From: JAFARE01 sp963777285
Lineage (GTDB): Bacteria > Chloroflexota > Dormibacteria > Aeolococcales > Aeolococcaceae
Reading direction: 5' to 3'
DNA length: 64,000 nt
Assembly (NCBI GenBank): GCA_963777285.1
Contig: CAVZPR010000001.1
Location: 1,178,001 to 1,242,000 of the forward strand
Position 1 is the first letter of the stretch, and each line of letters opens with the position of its first letter. A program made the position numbers and the translations under genes. Below the pieces are notes generated by a model. The model was not told where the DNA came from and did not search any database. It was given only the letters and a program-made list of their open reading frames with translations. Shown in pieces: positions 26,402-37,462 of this stretch.

Positions 26402-26466
26402 GAGGCCACCTTAACGCAGGTGACGCCAAACGAAAATAGTCGATCGCGTCGCCAGGCGCGTTCCCG

Positions 26467-26661
26467 TCAGGCGTACTGGAGAGCCAGCTCCGCTTGGACG
26501 TCGAGTGAGCCCGGGGTCGACTGGGCCGCTTTCGGCGCGGCGTCGTACGACGACCAGAGAGCCAGGTCCTCGTCAGCGACTGCGGTGAGCCGGTCCACCG
26601 GTCCGCCGGGCGTCACGAGCGCCTCACCGGCCAGCAGTTCCGCGATGGCGAGCAGCGACAT
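26467..26661 (-). CDS. Small protein of unknown function with a strong ribosome-binding site
   Basis: 64 residues: a short aliphatic helix (MSLLAIAELLAGEALV), then an acidic region (LTAVADEDLALWSSYD). The ATG at 26661 follows GAGGAGGAG with a 4-base spacer, the clearest Shine-Dalgarno in this part of the window, which is the main evidence that it is translated. It has no membrane segment or cysteine. The aliphatic, Gly/Ala-rich N-terminus resembles a leader, but no modifying enzyme is nearby, so a RiPP precursor is only a thought. Confidence 0.5.
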   Translation of the reverse strand: MSLLAIAELLAGEALVTPGGPVDRLTAVADEDLALWSSYDAAPKAAQSTPGSLDVQAELALQYA

Positions 26662-26739
26662 GGCTCCTCCTCCTCTGTGTGCGCGGGACGCTTGGCGCCC
26701 ATCCTCTCACAGCCCGTCCGAACGCTGTGTTAAGAGACG

Positions 26740-29655
<2,916 letters not shown>

Positions 29656-29700
29656 TGACCCTCTAGCGTACCCAGGGACGGCGTCGGCACAGCAAGATCT

Positions 29701-29798
29701 GGGCCCGTCCGGGTCCTGCCGCCTTCGGGTACCCCCCGCTGGGCTCCTCGTGAATCGCCCAGCGGGTTCCTCCCCTCCGGCGTCACCCGGACGGGTCC
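29701..29798. repeat. Nested inverted repeats upstream of uvrA
   Basis: An outer 14-base stem (29701-29714 with 29785-29798, one G.U-type mismatch) encloses an inner perfect 10-base stem (29735-29744 with 29757-29766, 12-base loop). It lies between the ABM-domain gene (end 29883) and uvrA (start 29655), both on the minus strand, so it would fold in the transcript. No U-tract follows, so a standard terminator is not supported. It may be a leader element or a processing site. Confidence 0.6.
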
Positions 29799-29882
29799 AA
29801 CCTGGTCGCTATCGTACATGTGTTCGTAGCGGTCCGCCGCGACAGGTCCTCCGCGGTGCCGCTCGGCGGTCAGGCCGGCCGG

Positions 29883-30194
29883 CTACGCGCCCGAGCCACC
29901 TCCGGCGCCGATGTACTGCGCCCAGTTGACGTCGATCCACTGGGGCTCGCCCTCGAGGTATTCGAGCTGCTTGCGGTACATCTCGTCGGTGCCCGGATCG
30001 TCGCTGTTGCGCGTGTAGGACTCCTTGTCCTTGAACACGATGACGAGCACAAGCGCATTGGGATCCTTGTCCTCCCAGCCGATCTGCACGCCCACGAAGC
30101 CGGTCGACGGGTCCGGCGACTCCGCCGACATCATCTTCACGTACTCGTCGCGCCGGTCCGCCTTGACGCGCGCCCGCATGATCGTGCCGTACAT
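29883..30194 (-). CDS. ABM-fold (antibiotic biosynthesis monooxygenase-like) protein
   Basis: 103 residues: MYGTIMRARVKADRRDEYVKMM, then GFVGVQIGWEDK and LVLVIVFKDKESYTRN, the beta-alpha-beta pattern of dimeric ABM/ferredoxin-like proteins. Such proteins may be heme-degrading, quinol-oxidising or simply ligand-binding. The active residues are not obvious here. The ATG at 30194 has GGAGG with an 8-base spacer; the longer frame upstream runs through repeats and is not coding. The C-terminus is Gly-rich. Confidence 0.75.
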   Translation of the reverse strand: MYGTIMRARVKADRRDEYVKMMSAESPDPSTGFVGVQIGWEDKDPNALVLVIVFKDKESYTRNSDDPGTDEMYRKQLEYLEGEPQWIDVNWAQYIGAGGGSGA

Positions 30195-30251
30195 ACGATT
30201 GGCCTCCGTGTTCCGCCTCTTGCGACGCGGAGTATGACTCCGGCGAACCCG

Positions 30252-30304
30252 GTGTCCTGGCGCCGGTGCACGTCCCCAGTGTCCTGGCGCCGGTGCACGT
30301 CCCC
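30252..30304. repeat. 27-base tandem repeat, two copies, with an inverted third copy
   Basis: A 26-base unit occurs at 30252-30277 and 30279-30304 (period 27). A near-identical reverse complement lies at 30442-30468. These repeats sit in the 30195-30775 non-coding island between the ABM gene and clpC, which holds no gene I can support. Confidence 0.8.
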
Positions 30305-30517
30305 GGTGGCGACACGCTGTTCGGGCGCCCGCCACGCGAGATCCTGGCGGTCGCAGCTGATCGGGGGCGCCCGCCAGCTCAGCCCTCGGCCTGACCTGCG
30401 CTCACCCGGTGAGCCGTCAGGCCTGCGGGATGGTCGCCGCCGGGGACGTGCACCCGGCGCCGGGACACCAGGCGGCGCGGAGCGCGCCGGGACGCGAGGC
30501 CGAGCGGAGCGCGGCGG

Positions 30518-30690
30518 GTCACACCCGAAGCGGGACCATCCCGGAGCCGCGGTGGTCCCCGCGGCGAGGGCTGAGCCGCGTGACGCCGCAGGCGGTGTTC
30601 TGAGAGCGGCGGGGTCACACCCGAAGCGGGACCATCCCGGAGCCGCGGTGGTCCCCGCGGCGAGAGCTGAGCCGCGTGACGCCGCAGGCG
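30518..30690. repeat. Two 77-base direct repeats of a dispersed palindromic element
   Basis: Positions 30518-30594 and 30614-30690 differ at one base and are 96 bases apart. Each has a 7-base stem with a 6-base loop (GCCGCGG and CCGCGGC). The downstream copy continues to 30708 and matches the element at 18611-18681 in reverse orientation, 66 of 71 bases. The second hairpin (30677-30683 with 30687-30693) is present in full only in the downstream copy. Confidence 0.85.
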
Positions 30691-30710
30691 TCACGACGGC
30701 GTGTCCCGCA

Positions 30711-30770
30711 AGGGTTGTGACCCCGCCGCGAGGGTTGTGACCCCGCCGCGAGGGTTGTGACCCCGCCGCT
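30711..30770. repeat. 20-base tandem repeat, three copies, next to the clpC stop
   Basis: The unit AGGGTTGTGACCCCGCCGCG is repeated three times without spacers (the last copy differs at its final base). It ends 5 bases before the clpC stop codon. Each unit contains the imperfect palindrome GGGTTGTGACCC, so the array could fold and slow transcription downstream of clpC. Confidence 0.85.
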
Positions 30771-30775
30771 CAGAC

Positions 30776-33310
30776 CTATTCGGCGGGTGGCGTCGTCGAA
30801 GAGCCGGCGCCGGCGGCAGCGGGCGCGGCCTCGGGCTTCTCCTTCTTCTCGCGACGGCCGCCCTTGGGCACCAGGCGCATCTTCACGTCGCCGTCGGTGA
30901 CCTCGACGAGCACCTGGTCTCCAGGGCCGTGCTTGAGCCGCAGCAGCTCCTCGCTGAGCGGATCCTCGATCACGCGCTGGATCACGCGGCGCAGCGGACG
31001 CGCCCCGTAGATCTTGTCGAAGCCCTCCTCGACGATCTTGTCCTTGGCCGAATCGCTCACCGTGAAGGTCAGCTCCTGCGCCGCGAGGTGCTGCGCAACC
31101 TTGGCCAGCATCAGGTCGACGATCGTCTTCATCTGCGCGTGGTTGAGCCGCTGGAACACCACGACCGCGTCGACACGGTTGAGGAACTCCGGACGGAACT
31201 GCTTCTTCAGGTCGTCCATGATCGTGTCGCGCATCTTCGCGTGCTCGGCGTCGGTGGAACGCTCGTCCGGGACGGCCGGCTGGAATCCCATCGACATGTT
31301 CGCTTTGAGGTTGGACACGCCGAGGTTGCTGGTCATGATGATGATGGTGTTGGCAAAGTTGACCGCCTTGCCCTTGGCGTCGCTGAGGCGGCCGTCCTCG
31401 AGGATCTGCAGGAGCATGTTGAAGACCTCGGGATGCGCCTTCTCGATTTCGTCGAAGAGCACCACCGAGTAGGGACGCCGGCGCACGGCCTCGGTGAGCT
31501 GCCCGCCTTCGTCGTAGCCGACGTAACCCGGAGGCGAGCCGACCAGCCGCGCCGTGGAGTGGCGCTCCATGAATTCGCTCATGTCGAGGCGGATGATCGC
31601 GTCCTCGTTGTCGAAGAGGAACGCGGCCAGCGAACGCGCCAGCTCGGTCTTGCCGACGCCCGTCGGTCCGAGGAACATGAACGAGCCGATGGGACGCTTG
31701 GCGTCCTTGAGGCCCGCTCGCGCGCGCCGCACCGCCTGCGAGATGACCTTGACGGCGTCGTCCTGGCCCACCAACCGCTTGTGGATCTCTTCCTCCATGT
31801 GCAGCAGGCGGGACGTCTCCTCCTCCACCAGACGCGACACGGGGACGCCGGTCCACGACGAGATGATCTCGGCGATGTGCTCCTCGCTGACGTCGGGGAC
31901 GGTGGCGCCCAGCTCGTCGCGCCACTTCATCTCCAGCGAGACGTACTTGTCCTTGAGCTTCTTCTCCTTGTCGCGGAAGTTCGCCGCCGTCTCATAGTCC
32001 TGCGCCGCGATCGCCTCCTCCTTCTGCACCTGCAGCTCGCGGATGTCGCGCTGCATCTGGCGCAGATCCTCGGGGGTCGTGGTCAGCTTCATGCGCACCC
32101 GAGCGCTTGCTTCGTCGATGAGGTCGATCGCCTTGTCCGGCAATGAGCGGTCGCTCACGTAGCGCACCGACAGCTCTGCTGCTGAGCGCAGCGCCTCGTC
32201 GGTGATCTTCACTCGGTGGTGCTTCTCGTACAGGGGCCGGATGCCGTGCAGGATCTCGACCGTCTCCTGCATCGTCGGCTCGTCGACGAACACCGGCTGG
32301 AAGCGGCGCTCCAACGCGGCGTCCTTCTCGATGTACTTGCGGTACTCGTTCAGCGTGGTGGCGCCGATGCACTGGATCTCGCCCCGGGCCAGCGCCGGCT
32401 TGAGAATGTTGGCCGCGTCGATGGCGCCCTCGGCGGCGCCCGCGCCCACCAGCGTGTGCAGCTCGTCGATGAAGAGGACCACCTCGCGCGACTGGCGGAT
32501 CTCGTCGAGGATCTTCTTGAGGCGTTCCTCGAACTCACCCCGGTACTTGGTGCCGGCGACGAGCGCCCCCATGTCCAGGGTCAGCACGCGTTTGCCCATC
32601 AGCGATTCGGGGATGTTGCTCAGCACGATCTGCTGCGCCAGGCCCTCGGCGATCGCTGTCTTCCCCACCCCGGGCTCGCCGATCAGCGCCGGGTTGTTCT
32701 TGGTGCGCCGGCTGAGGATCTGCACCACCCGCTCGATCTCCATGGCGCGGCCGATGACCGGATCCAGCTGGTTCTTCAGCGCCAGCTCGGTGAGGTCGCG
32801 GCAGAACTGGTCGAGCAGCGGCGTCTTGGACGGCTTCTTCTGCGCGTCCTTGGCCTCTTCCTCGAGGCCGGACTCGTGGAGCAGCTTCTCGATCTCGCTG
32901 CGCACCTTCTCGAGGTTGGCGCCGAGGTCTTCGAGCACGTGCGCGGCGATGCCCTCGCCTTCGATGAGCAGTCCGAGCAGCAGGTGCTCGGTGCCCACGT
33001 AGTTGTTGCCCATGCGTCGCGCCTCTTCGAAGGAGATCTCGATCACCTTCTTCACGCGCGACGTCGGAATGATCTGCTGGATGATGATGCGCTCGTTGCG
33101 GCCGAGCACGGACTCGATGGTGCTGCGCACCTTGTTTATCTCGACGCCGAGGTTGTTGAGCACCTTGGCCGCGAGTCCCTCACCCTCGCGCAGCAGTCCC
33201 AGCAGCAGGTGCTCGGTGCCGATGTACGAGTGGTGCGAACGCTCAGCCTCTTCCTGGGCGAGGGTGAGGACTTTCTTCGCTCTCTCGGTGAAGCGTTCGA
33301 ACGGGTACAA
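30776..33310 (-). CDS. clpC: Clp protease ATPase subunit ClpC
   Basis: 844 residues. Two N-terminal Clp_N repeats (each with IGTEHLLLGLL or VGTEHLLLGLL) are followed by the first AAA+ module with Walker A GEPGVGKT. A middle region carries a UVR segment (EEAIAAQDYETAANFRDKE), typical of ClpC rather than ClpA or ClpB. The second AAA+ module has Walker A GPTGVGKT. The C-terminus is Ala/Lys-rich. ClpC unfolds substrates and feeds them to ClpP. The adaptor clpS is about 2 kb away on the other strand. It starts at TTG 33310, with GGAGG and a 6-base spacer. Confidence 0.96.
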   Translation of the reverse strand: MYPFERFTERAKKVLTLAQEEAERSHHSYIGTEHLLLGLLREGEGLAAKVLNNLGVEINKVRSTIESVLGRNERIIIQQIIPTSRVKKVIEISFEEARRMGNNYVGTEHLLLGLLIEGEGIAAHVLEDLGANLEKVRSEIEKLLHESGLEEEAKDAQKKPSKTPLLDQFCRDLTELALKNQLDPVIGRAMEIERVVQILSRRTKNNPALIGEPGVGKTAIAEGLAQQIVLSNIPESLMGKRVLTLDMGALVAGTKYRGEFEERLKKILDEIRQSREVVLFIDELHTLVGAGAAEGAIDAANILKPALARGEIQCIGATTLNEYRKYIEKDAALERRFQPVFVDEPTMQETVEILHGIRPLYEKHHRVKITDEALRSAAELSVRYVSDRSLPDKAIDLIDEASARVRMKLTTTPEDLRQMQRDIRELQVQKEEAIAAQDYETAANFRDKEKKLKDKYVSLEMKWRDELGATVPDVSEEHIAEIISSWTGVPVSRLVEEETSRLLHMEEEIHKRLVGQDDAVKVISQAVRRARAGLKDAKRPIGSFMFLGPTGVGKTELARSLAAFLFDNEDAIIRLDMSEFMERHSTARLVGSPPGYVGYDEGGQLTEAVRRRPYSVVLFDEIEKAHPEVFNMLLQILEDGRLSDAKGKAVNFANTIIIMTSNLGVSNLKANMSMGFQPAVPDERSTDAEHAKMRDTIMDDLKKQFRPEFLNRVDAVVVFQRLNHAQMKTIVDLMLAKVAQHLAAQELTFTVSDSAKDKIVEEGFDKIYGARPLRRVIQRVIEDPLSEELLRLKHGPGDQVLVEVTDGDVKMRLVPKGGRREKKEKPEAAPAAAGAGSSTTPPAE

Positions 33311-33324
33311 GAGCTGCCTCCGTT

Positions 33325-33358
33325 GCCCCTACCGGCCCCACCTGGATGCGGTAGGGGC
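33325..33358 (-). promoter_or_regulatory. Perfect hairpin directly upstream of the clpC ribosome-binding site
   Basis: GCCCCTACCG (33325-33334) and CGGTAGGGGC (33349-33358) form a perfect 10-base stem with a 14-base loop. The stem ends a few bases before the GGAGG that precedes the TTG start of clpC. It is neither CIRCE nor the Actinobacterial HAIR operator. It may end the rpsA transcript, shield the ribosome-binding site or be an operator. The remainder of the 33311-33490 gap shows nothing else. Confidence 0.55.
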
Positions 33359-33490
33359 CAGTGCCGGGCGGACCTGAACCGGCCCTCATTATGCCCGCCC
33401 CGGTCGATTGCCAAGCAACTTGACGAATACGGGGTCGTGGTGGCGCTGCAACGGCCGGGCGGCCTCGCGTCCGCGAGCCGCTCCGACGAG

Positions 33491-34816
33491 TTAGGAGTCG
33501 GTCTGGTCGCCGTCCCCCGCGTCGCTGGGCAGCGGCGCGTCGTCACGTTCCGCCGGCGCGCCGGCCGCGTCCTCGTCGACCTCGGCAGAGGGCTCGGCTG
33601 CCGACTCCACCGCACCGTTGGCAGATGCCGGCGAGGCCACGACGGCGGCCTCGGTGGCCTCGTCCTCTTCGTCCTCGTCGGGGAAGTCATACGACGGCGG
33701 TTCGTAGGGCGCACCGTCCGCGCTCGGTCCGCCGCCCTGCAGCTGACGCAGCGACAGGCTGATGCGGCGACGCACCTTGTCGGCGCTCAACACCATCACC
33801 TCGACGTCGTCGCCCACCTTGAGCACATCCTCGGTTCGCTCCACGTGATCCCAGGAAAGCTCGCTGATGTGCAGCAGGCCTTCGACGCCGTCCGCGATCT
33901 GCAGGAAGGCGCCGTACTTCTTCGTCTTGGTGACGATGCCCTGGACCGCCTTTCCCGGCGGGAATCGCTGCTCGATCGTCTCCCACGGGTCATCCGACAT
34001 CTGTCGCAGCGAGAGGCTGATGCGCGACAGCTCAGCGTCGAGCTTGATCACCTTCACCCGCACCTCGTCGCCGACCGTGAGCACGTCGCTCACGTTGTTG
34101 ATGCGGTCCCAGGACAGCTCGCTGATGTGGATCAGGCCGTCGGCGCCGCCGAGGTTCACGAATGCGCCGTACGAGGTGACGCCGCTGACCTTGCCGGTGA
34201 CCACGTCACCGACCTTGAGCTTCTCGAACAGCTCCTCGCGCTGCCGGGCCCGGTCCTCGTCCTGCGCTGCGCGCTGCGAGACGATCAGCCGGTTGCGCTT
34301 GCGATTGACCTCGAGGATCTTCACCGGGATCTTGGTGCCCACCAGCTCCATCAGGTTGCCGCTGAACTGTCGCGCCACCTGGCTGGAGGGAAGGAAGCCG
34401 CGCAACCCCATGATGTTGACGATCAGCCCGCCCTTGTTCTGCTCGCGCACTTCGGCGTCGAGGATCTCCCCCTCCGACTCCTTCTGCGCGACGGCCTGCC
34501 AGATGCCCTCGGCGCGCGCCTTGCGCAGGCTGAGCACGACGTTGCCCCGGTCGTCCTCGGGCTGGATGATGTAGACCTTGACCTGATCGCCGGGGTTGAG
34601 CGACACCGGCTGCTCGCCGCGCGCTGCCAGCTCGCGGTTGGAGATGATCCCTTCGCTCTTGGCCCCGATGTCGACCAGGACCTCGTCCGGATCGACACGG
34701 ACGACGACACCGTCGACGATGTCACCGTGGGCCAGGGCCCGAATCGAATTCTGGTCCTCCCTGAGGAGGTCCTCCATGGTCAGCGTTTCGGGTTCCCGTG
34801 TCGCGGTCGCGGTCAA
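33491..34816 (-). CDS. rpsA: Ribosomal protein S1-like, four S1 domains
   Basis: About 441 residues. Four S1 RNA-binding domains are visible: GDIVDGVVVRVDPDEVLVDIG, then EILDAEVREQNKGGLIVNI, then GDVVTGKVSGVTSYGAFVNL and finally KAVQGIVTKTKKYGAFLQI. An acidic Ala/Glu/Asp-rich tail follows. It binds mRNA to the ribosome. Six-domain forms exist in proteobacteria; four-domain forms are usual in Gram-positive lineages. I chose the TTG at 34816, preceded by AAGGAG with a 4-base spacer; the next in-frame ATG at 34777 has no ribosome-binding site. Start confidence is moderate. Confidence 0.9.
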   Translation of the reverse strand: MTATATREPETLTMEDLLREDQNSIRALAHGDIVDGVVVRVDPDEVLVDIGAKSEGIISNRELAARGEQPVSLNPGDQVKVYIIQPEDDRGNVVLSLRKARAEGIWQAVAQKESEGEILDAEVREQNKGGLIVNIMGLRGFLPSSQVARQFSGNLMELVGTKIPVKILEVNRKRNRLIVSQRAAQDEDRARQREELFEKLKVGDVVTGKVSGVTSYGAFVNLGGADGLIHISELSWDRINNVSDVLTVGDEVRVKVIKLDAELSRISLSLRQMSDDPWETIEQRFPPGKAVQGIVTKTKKYGAFLQIADGVEGLLHISELSWDHVERTEDVLKVGDDVEVMVLSADKVRRRISLSLRQLQGGGPSADGAPYEPPSYDFPDEDEEDEATEAAVVASPASANGAVESAAEPSAEVDEDAAGAPAERDDAPLPSDAGDGDQTDS

Positions 34817-35033
34817 CTGTCTCCTTGCGTCAGATGGCGGTGGGTTCGCGGGGCGCGGCACCGCGGGGTAGATCGCAGCCGGGGCGAAAACGGCGCGCGT
34901 GCGCCATGCCAATGCGATCTCAGCGAGTGTAGCACCGCCGCCTCGCATCGCAAATTCGTTGCACTGCGTTTCCGGGGACGCGACAGCGCGATCAGAGCCG
35001 GCGTCGCAAGCCGGTGCGACAGTGCAGCACGAA

Positions 35034-35249
35034 ATGCGCGTCACCATCACGTGCGAGGAATGCGGCGAGCGGCACCGGCTCGAGCGTCGCGTCACCGAGC
35101 CCGGACCGATCTGGATCATCTGCCACAACTGCGAGCTGCCCCTGCAGGCGGTGCTCGACGGTCCGGCAGTGCCTGCCGCGACAGCGGCGTCCCCGCCCCG
35201 CAAGCCCTCCGCGTGGGGCGGGGTGGTCGACTTCTCCAGCGCGGCGTAG
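35034..35249 (+). CDS. Small zinc-ribbon protein
   Basis: 71 residues. Two CxxC pairs, CEEC (near residue 7) and CHNC (near residue 29), make a compact zinc ribbon; the second half is a Pro/Ala-rich tail. It is divergent from rpsA and followed by clpS on the same strand. Nothing further suggests its role. I chose the ATG at 35034 because the residues before it show no conservation-like pattern. Confidence 0.65.
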   Translation: MRVTITCEECGERHRLERRVTEPGPIWIICHNCELPLQAVLDGPAVPAATAASPPRKPSAWGGVVDFSSAA

Positions 35250-35302
35250 CCGCCGGCACGGCGCGCCTCCGGCGGCGCCGTCGCTGGATTACGCTGTAGC
35301 GG

Positions 35303-35596
35303 ATGGCGACGACGGCCACGCCGGCACCGGTCAAGGCACCCGAACGCCGCGAGCACGTGACGCGAGAGTTCGGCTGGAACATCGTCGTCTGGAACGACCC
35401 GGTCACCCTGATGACGTACGTCGTCCTGGTCCTGCGCCGCCTCTTCGGCTACGACCACGAGACCGCAACGCGCCTCATGCTGCAGGTGCACAACGAGGGA
35501 CGCGCCGTGGTCGCGACCCAGCCCCGCGAGCAGGCGGAGGTGTCCGTGGCTCGCCTGCACTCCTTCGGCCTGCAGGCCACCCTGGCGCGGCCCTGA
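35303..35596 (+). CDS. clpS: ATP-dependent Clp protease adaptor ClpS
   Basis: 97 residues with the ClpS core: WNIVVWNDPVTLMTYVV, RLFGYDHETATRLMLQVHNEG and RAVVATQPREQAEVSVARLH. ClpS binds N-degron substrates and hands them to ClpA or ClpC. The conserved aspartate and the hydrophobic pocket residues are present. It is followed 18 bases later by DUF2017, as in Actinobacteria. Confidence 0.95.
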   Translation: MATTATPAPVKAPERREHVTREFGWNIVVWNDPVTLMTYVVLVLRRLFGYDHETATRLMLQVHNEGRAVVATQPREQAEVSVARLHSFGLQATLARP

Positions 35597-35614
35597 GCGA
35601 GGCGGCCTGACGGC

Positions 35615-36064
35615 GTGGCCCAGGTGCTGCGCCGCCGCGGCAGGATCCAGGTCAAGCTCGACGCCCGCGAGCGGGAGGCCCTCACCGCGATCGTCGATCG
35701 TCTGGCGCCTCAGATGGGCACCGTGCTGGCGACGTCGCCCCGGGCTTACGTGGAACCGGCGCTGCAGGCCGAATACGAGCGCTGGGTGCGCCCCGAGGTG
35801 GAACGGGGCCGCGAAGCGGACGTGGCGGTGGTTCGCGACTCCCTCGCCGCCGGCGAGAACACGCTCCCTCTGACGGAGGCCCAGGCGCTCTCCTGGCTGC
35901 GCGCCTTCAACCACCTGCGGATCGCGGCCGCCGGGATCATCGGCGTCGATGCCGACGGCTGGGAGGAGCGGGCGACCGCGGAGATGCGGGGGCAGCCGGA
36001 GTTCGGCATCCTGCTCGCCCTCGGCTATCTGCAGGAGGAGCTGGTCGCGGCGCTCGACTCCTGA
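35615..36064 (+). CDS. DUF2017 family protein
   Basis: 149 residues, helical and acidic; motifs seen include LDAREREALTAIVDRL, ERWVRPEVERGREADV, LPLTEAQALSWLRAFNHLR and FGILLALGYLQEELV. DUF2017 proteins are typically the gene after clpS in Actinobacteria, with unknown function. It starts with GTG at 35615. It is convergent with the Flp pilin gene, 12 bases away, with no clear terminator between. Confidence 0.85.
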   Translation: MAQVLRRRGRIQVKLDAREREALTAIVDRLAPQMGTVLATSPRAYVEPALQAEYERWVRPEVERGREADVAVVRDSLAAGENTLPLTEAQALSWLRAFNHLRIAAAGIIGVDADGWEERATAEMRGQPEFGILLALGYLQEELVAALDS

Positions 36065-36076
36065 GCGCCGCCCTGC

Positions 36077-36262
36077 TCAGTGGCCCAGGCCGCTGCTGAT
36101 GTTGGAGAAGACGTTGTTGATCTGCTTGCCGACCGTGCTGAGGACGACGATGACGACCACGGCGATGAGCACGAGAATCAGGGCGTATTCGACCATTCCC
36201 TGACCCTCCTCGCGGCGGCCGGCGTTCTGCAGCCGGAGCAGCAGGCGGGCGATGTGATCCAC
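36077..36262 (-). CDS. Flp/Fap-type type IVb pilin
   Basis: 61 residues. A short basic leader (RLLLRLQNAGRREEG) precedes QGMVEYALILVLIAVVV, the conserved Gly-Glu-Tyr segment of Flp pilins whose hydrophobic helix forms the fibre core. Tad machinery (TadA, TadB, TadC, prepilin peptidase) is not in the window. The GTG at 36262 has AGGAG with a 7-base spacer. It sits directly downstream of the two-component system, which might control it. Confidence 0.85.
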   Translation of the reverse strand: MDHIARLLLRLQNAGRREEGQGMVEYALILVLIAVVVIVVLSTVGKQINNVFSNISSGLGH

Positions 36263-36331
36263 TGGAAGTCTCCTGAGCTTGCGGTCCCCGTGGGACCTGC
36301 GACGCGCTCAGGATCGCCGGGCAAGCTGGAG

Positions 36332-37462
36332 TCAGCCTGAACTCGGTGTGACGGGCAGGTGGAGAACGATTGTCGTTCCGGTGGCGTCCGTCTCGACCAG
36401 CTCGACGCTGCCGCCGTGGGCGGCGGCGATCGCGGCGCACACCGAGAGGCCGAGCCCGGCGCCGCCCGTCGACCGCTCCCGCCCCTCCTCGGCGCGGCTG
36501 AACCGTTCGAAGAGGCGGCGGCGGAAGGCCACCGGGATCCCGGTCCCGGTGTCCCGGACCTCGATGTCCCACTCCTCGGCGCCGTCGGCGGCCACCCTCA
36601 CGGTGACCGACCCGCCGCGCGGCGTGTGCCGGATCGCGTTCTCCACGAGGTTGTCGAGCAGGCGACCCACCAACCCGGGGTCGCAGCGAGCCGACGCGCC
36701 CCGCGCGACCGCGTGGCTCAGCGTCACGCCGGCGGCAGCCGCGCTCGGCGCCCAGCGAGCCTCCAGCTCATCGAGCAGGTCACCCAGGTCGACGCGCTCC
36801 AGGCCGAGCGCCAGCAGCCCCGCGTCACTCTGCGCCAGCACCAGAAGGGCGTTGGAGACGTGGATCAGGCGATCGACCTCGCGCAGCACCGTCTGGGTGC
36901 GGTCCGCGTACTCCGCGGCGCTGCGCTGCTGCCGGGTGAGGTGCTCCAGCGTGGCCCGCATCAGGGTCAGCGGCGAGCGCAGCTCGTGAGCGGCGTCCGC
37001 GGTGAAGCGCATCAGGCTGTCGTGCGCCCGCTGGCGGCTGGCCTCGTTGGCCTTGAGGGCGCGCACGGTGAGCACGGTGAGGACGCATGCGACCGTGGTC
37101 GCCGAGAACTGGAACTTGGCCGTCAGCGGGTCGACGCCTCCCAGTGCCGCGGTGACGACCGGAAGCGCCAGGGCCGCCAGCATCACGGGCACGTAGCCCC
37201 AGGCCGGCACCAGCCACGTGGCCGCCAGCACCGCCAGCAAGCTGAAGCCGCCGAAGGTGACGTTCTGCAGCGCCGTCGCCTCGCCGAGGAGCACCCCGCC
37301 GAGGATGGACAGGCAGGTGGTGACCACGAGCGCCCGGCCCCAGACGGAGCTCACGCTCTGCGGATGCGCCAGGAGGAACAGCGCGCGCCGCTCGAAGCGG
37401 CGCCTGGCCGGGGCTGCGTGCGCGCGCCCCGCGGAGACGGCCGCGCCGACGCCGGCGCTCAC
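36332..37462 (-). CDS. Sensor histidine kinase
   Basis: 376 residues. About four to six hydrophobic segments (residues 40-135) form a membrane sensor without a recognisable periplasmic domain. The dimerisation box is DAAHELRSPL with phospho-acceptor His159. The ATPase has N-box ENAIRHTPRGGS, then RDTGTGIP and GGAGLGLSV. The start is a GTG that overlaps the regulator's stop (GTGA). The signal is unknown; the membrane domain may sense the membrane itself. Confidence 0.92.
   Translation of the reverse strand: MSAGVGAAVSAGRAHAAPARRRFERRALFLLAHPQSVSSVWGRALVVTTCLSILGGVLLGEATALQNVTFGGFSLLAVLAATWLVPAWGYVPVMLAALALPVVTAALGGVDPLTAKFQFSATTVACVLTVLTVRALKANEASRQRAHDSLMRFTADAAHELRSPLTLMRATLEHLTRQQRSAAEYADRTQTVLREVDRLIHVSNALLVLAQSDAGLLALGLERVDLGDLLDELEARWAPSAAAAGVTLSHAVARGASARCDPGLVGRLLDNLVENAIRHTPRGGSVTVRVAADGAEEWDIEVRDTGTGIPVAFRRRLFERFSRAEEGRERSTGGAGLGLSVCAAIAAAHGGSVELVETDATGTTIVLHLPVTPSSG

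Noticed and set aside
29701..29798. Riboswitch or T-box in the uvrA leader
   Set aside because: No T-box consensus or known riboswitch core could be recognised; only the stems are visible.
30137..30694. A 185-codon frame with repeated SRGSALAAGTTAAPG
   Set aside because: It is produced by the direct repeats. There is no ribosome-binding site or domain, and the same stretch appears in the 18.6 kb non-coding repeat.
30711..30770. Possible CRISPR array of three 20-base repeats
   Set aside because: Repeats adjoin without unique spacers and no cas gene is present.
33325..33358. CIRCE or HAIR heat-shock operator in front of clpC
   Set aside because: Arms GCCCCTACCG and CGGTAGGGGC do not resemble TTAGCACTC or CTTGAGT. 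It is kept only as an unassigned hairpin.
32216..35299. A 1027-codon open frame on the plus strand opposite clpC and rpsA
   Set aside because: Shadow frame; ClpC and S1 are well supported on the other strand.
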